A stretch of DNA of 41,750 nucleotides from Candidatus Poribacteria bacterium (GTDB lineage Bacteria > Poribacteria > DTPJ01 > WJIO01): positions 1-41,750 of the forward strand of contig WJIO01000407.1 in NCBI GenBank assembly GCA_014730235.1, written 5' to 3'. A program made the translations under genes and the position numbers. This document shows positions 39,965 through 41,750 of this stretch, piece after piece (position 1 is the stretch's first letter; each line of letters opens with the position of its first letter). The notes beneath the pieces were generated by a model, which worked only from the letters and a program-made list of their open reading frames with translations, made no database searches and was not told the DNA's origin.

Positions 39965-41413
39965 TTACCAGTTGGCCTTTCGTAAAGGAAGGGGATCAAC
40001 TGTCCAGGCCATTCGGTCACATAATAATTTAAGCATATTTACTTTTATTTGTATATATTCCGGGTTATTCCAAAGGTTTTTATTTTCACCAGGATCTTCT
40101 TTCAGATCGTATAACTCACCCTCGTCCAGACCATGGGCTGCAACTATTTTGTATCTTTCGTTCCTAACCATAGTTGCCTGGGCCGTAGGGTTCTGATGCC
40201 AGGGCATGGCGTTGTAGTATTCACAATATACGCTGTCTTTATGATAATCAGCATTTTCTTTACCATCGAGCATTGGCCAGAGGGATTTCCCCTGCATCCC
40301 CGGATGATGAGGTAATTCTATGGCATCCAGCAAAGTCTGGGACATATCCATCAATTCTACCAGAGCTTTACTTCGTTGGGGTTTAATATGTCCAGGCCAG
40401 GATATAATCAGTGGAATATGAACTGCTGGTTCGTAAAAAAATGGTCCTTTCAGGTATATCCCATGATCCCCAAGCATTTCGCCATGATCAGAGGTGAATA
40501 TTATTATGGTGTTGTCAATTTGACCCGTATCTTCGAGGGTTTTTAACATACGTCCAACCTGGTGATCAATAAGATCGCACATAGCCCAGTACGAAGCTTT
40601 TACCAGACGATGGTCCTTTTCACTCATTTCTGCATAAGAATATCCAGCTTTTTGACCATAAGCACCTTCATGGTCATACTTTTGCCACCAGGGTTTATTT
40701 TCCAATTCATCTTCTTTATAATTGGGCAAGGGTATATCATCCAGGATTTTCAGGTAACGCTCCAGATATTCTATCGGTGCATCAAAGATGTGGTGCGGAT
40801 CAAACATATTGACGGAAAATAACCAAGGTTTACCATCTCTGGATCTGGCTTCCATAAAATCACAGGCCTTTTCAGCGCACCATGTTGTCTGATGTAATTC
40901 TTCGGGAGGCCCTAACCTGATGTATTTGTTATCTTTATATGTTTGAAATTCATACTTATGGCCTTTGTCTACCAACCACTGCCAGTATTCGTTATTCATA
41001 CCCCATCCCCCGCCGCCGTGATGAGACCAGTGGAAATCGGAGTAACCGTCATCAATTCGTCTTTCCATAGTTTTACATACAGACGGGTGGCAAGCTGAGA
41101 GATGGAGTTTGCCTGACAACCCGCAGAAATAGTCATTATCACTGAGAATCTTTGTGATAAGAACTTCATCTTCAGGTATATCCGCGCCGTTCTGGCGACA
41201 TCCGGCTGTGCGAGGGTATCTGCCGGTAAGAAATGCCGCGCGGCTTGGTGTGCAGACCGGAGACTGAGTGTAGGCATTTTCAAATATTGTTCCGTTCTGG
41301 GCTAATTGATCGAGGTATGGGGTGTTTACAAATTCATTTCTATAACATCCAAGTGTATCATATCTCTGCTGGTCTGAACAAATCCATAATATGTTTGGCT
41401 TTAGTTGGTTCAT
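39965..41413 (-). CDS. Type I (formylglycine) sulfatase
   Basis: 482 residues. LWICSDQQRYD near the start holds metal ligands. C54 in SPVCTPSRAAFLTGRYP is the formylglycine cysteine (C-x-P-S-R). HLSACHP, NMFDPHHIF and FTSDHGEMLGDHGIYLKGPFFYEPAVHIPL are further catalytic blocks. The C-terminal LYDLKEDPGENKNLWNNPEY is typical of the choline-sulfatase/iduronate-type branch. No signal peptide, as for the other sulfatase. It heads the run sulfatase-SDR-DUF502-purS-purL. The substrate is probably a sulfated carbohydrate; no maturation enzyme is in the window. Confidence 0.93.
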   Translation of the reverse strand: MNQLKPNILWICSDQQRYDTLGCYRNEFVNTPYLDQLAQNGTIFENAYTQSPVCTPSRAAFLTGRYPRTAGCRQNGADIPEDEVLITKILSDNDYFCGLSGKLHLSACHPSVCKTMERRIDDGYSDFHWSHHGGGGWGMNNEYWQWLVDKGHKYEFQTYKDNKYIRLGPPEELHQTTWCAEKACDFMEARSRDGKPWLFSVNMFDPHHIFDAPIEYLERYLKILDDIPLPNYKEDELENKPWWQKYDHEGAYGQKAGYSYAEMSEKDHRLVKASYWAMCDLIDHQVGRMLKTLEDTGQIDNTIIIFTSDHGEMLGDHGIYLKGPFFYEPAVHIPLIISWPGHIKPQRSKALVELMDMSQTLLDAIELPHHPGMQGKSLWPMLDGKENADYHKDSVYCEYYNAMPWHQNPTAQATMVRNERYKIVAAHGLDEGELYDLKEDPGENKNLWNNPEYIQIKVNMLKLLCDRMAWTVDPLPLRKANW

Positions 41414-41515
41414 TTATCTCAAACTCCTGTTGCCATTACTATCAGAATTAATTGGTTTTACGGAGGAAGAACCACTAAACTTAACCCTGAAGAAGTGTAT
41501 TTTTTAAATATTATT

Positions 41516-41750
41516 TTATGCGTTTCTTTCTCCGAACAATACCGTTCCCAACCGGATCATATTACTACCTTCTTCAATGGCAACATGGTAGCTGTTACTC
41601 ATGCCCATTGAGAGATATTGCATATCCACATTCGGCATTTGCGTTTTTGCAATACGATCAAAAATCTGTTTTGTATTGCGGAAAAAGGGTCTGGCATTTT
41701 CAGGATCACCAAAGGCAGGCCCCATTGTCATCAATCCCTGGATTTTGATG
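41516..41750 (-). CDS. YggS/PLPBP-family pyridoxal-phosphate homeostasis protein, C-terminal part
   Basis: Only the last 78 residues are inside the window; the frame is open at the right edge. IKIQGLMTMGPAF, LSMGMSNSYHVAIEEGSNMIRLGTVLFG is the classical end of the YggS (PROSC) single-domain alanine-racemase-fold family. In complete members this protein binds PLP and regulates its level. It is on the same strand as the sulfatase gene, 102 bp upstream of that gene's start. The catalytic lysine is out of the window. Confidence 0.88.
   Translation of the reverse strand, partial: IKIQGLMTMGPAFGDPENARPFFRNTKQIFDRIAKTQMPNVDMQYLSMGMSNSYHVAIEEGSNMIRLGTVLFGERNA

Noticed and set aside
41455-41500. Sequence resembling a family 1 right end (CACTAAACTTAACCCTGAAG)
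   Set aside because: No opposite end or flanking repeat was found, and the match is weak.
1-41750. CRISPR arrays, tRNA/rRNA genes, transposase genes or prophage genes
   Set aside because: No spaced direct-repeat array, cloverleaf-like sequence or recognisable transposase/phage protein was seen on either strand.

Overview
The window is an AT-rich stretch of chromosome from a bacterium that looks free-living and diderm-like. It encodes a lipoprotein signal peptide, exported carbohydrate-active enzymes, type I sulfatases and a sigma-54-type activator. Five Gfo/Idh/MocA oxidoreductases, two sulfatases, a CE15-type esterase, a LamG protein, an SGNH/beta-helix fusion and a Gld-like ABC system recall uncultivated polysaccharide-degrading lineages such as Poribacteria, Hydrogenedentes or PVC relatives. 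I cannot fix the phylum from the sequence. No transposase, phage gene, CRISPR array, tRNA or rRNA was seen.

Layout: 1-2610 (minus) holds a sigma-54 activator and a GAF-GAF-GGDEF protein cut by the left edge. 3118-6258 holds a LamG protein and two sugar-type oxidoreductases. 6691-8536 (minus) holds a methyl-THF methyltransferase-like protein and cysteine synthase. 8746-9640 is a sigma-54 promoter, a 56-residue membrane peptide, an exported unknown and a terminator. 10097-12456 holds a candidate small RNA and a divergent oxidoreductase pair. 12726-14851 (minus) is an ECF sigma/anti-sigma/DUF2953/GerW-like operon with an apparent autoregulatory ECF promoter. Divergent from it, 15006-18455 is a beta-lactamase-fold/DUF4185-like fusion plus a glucuronoyl-esterase-like protein. 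19195-24231 holds a sulfatase, a TetR regulator with its operator, an Ig-like protein, a DUF362 protein and HisC. 24346-29360 (minus) is a four-gene ABC-transporter/GldG/DUF4340 operon. 29460-35476 holds a lipoprotein, a UxuA-like isomerase/dehydratase, the SGNH/beta-helix protein and a fifth oxidoreductase. 35481-41413 (minus) runs sulfatase-SDR-DUF502-purS-purL, and the right edge carries the 3' part of a YggS-family gene.

The most striking content lies between the genes. Two families of small non-autonomous inverted-repeat elements can be recognised by their ends and by target-site duplications. Family 1 has ends reading GGTTCTTCCGGGTTTAGTG and exact 8-bp AT-rich duplications at three copies, with a 6-of-8 match at a fourth. 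Family 2 is a roughly 215-bp imperfect palindrome with CTGA...TCAG ends and 5-bp duplications (GAGTA, GATTA, probably TATAA). Both carry related hairpin modules: a GTCATTCC(T/C)GC core and an AAGCTTTTTGAAAAAGCTT palindrome.

Two matches to the -24/-12 sigma-54 promoter (8746-8760 and 19036-19050) share the window with a sigma-54 activator. One drives the small membrane peptide. The other faces a convergent gene, so it probably makes a small RNA. A second small-RNA candidate, at 10097-10183, has a 5' end that pairs with its own terminator arm. All functional statements rest on reading motifs by eye; no database search was run.
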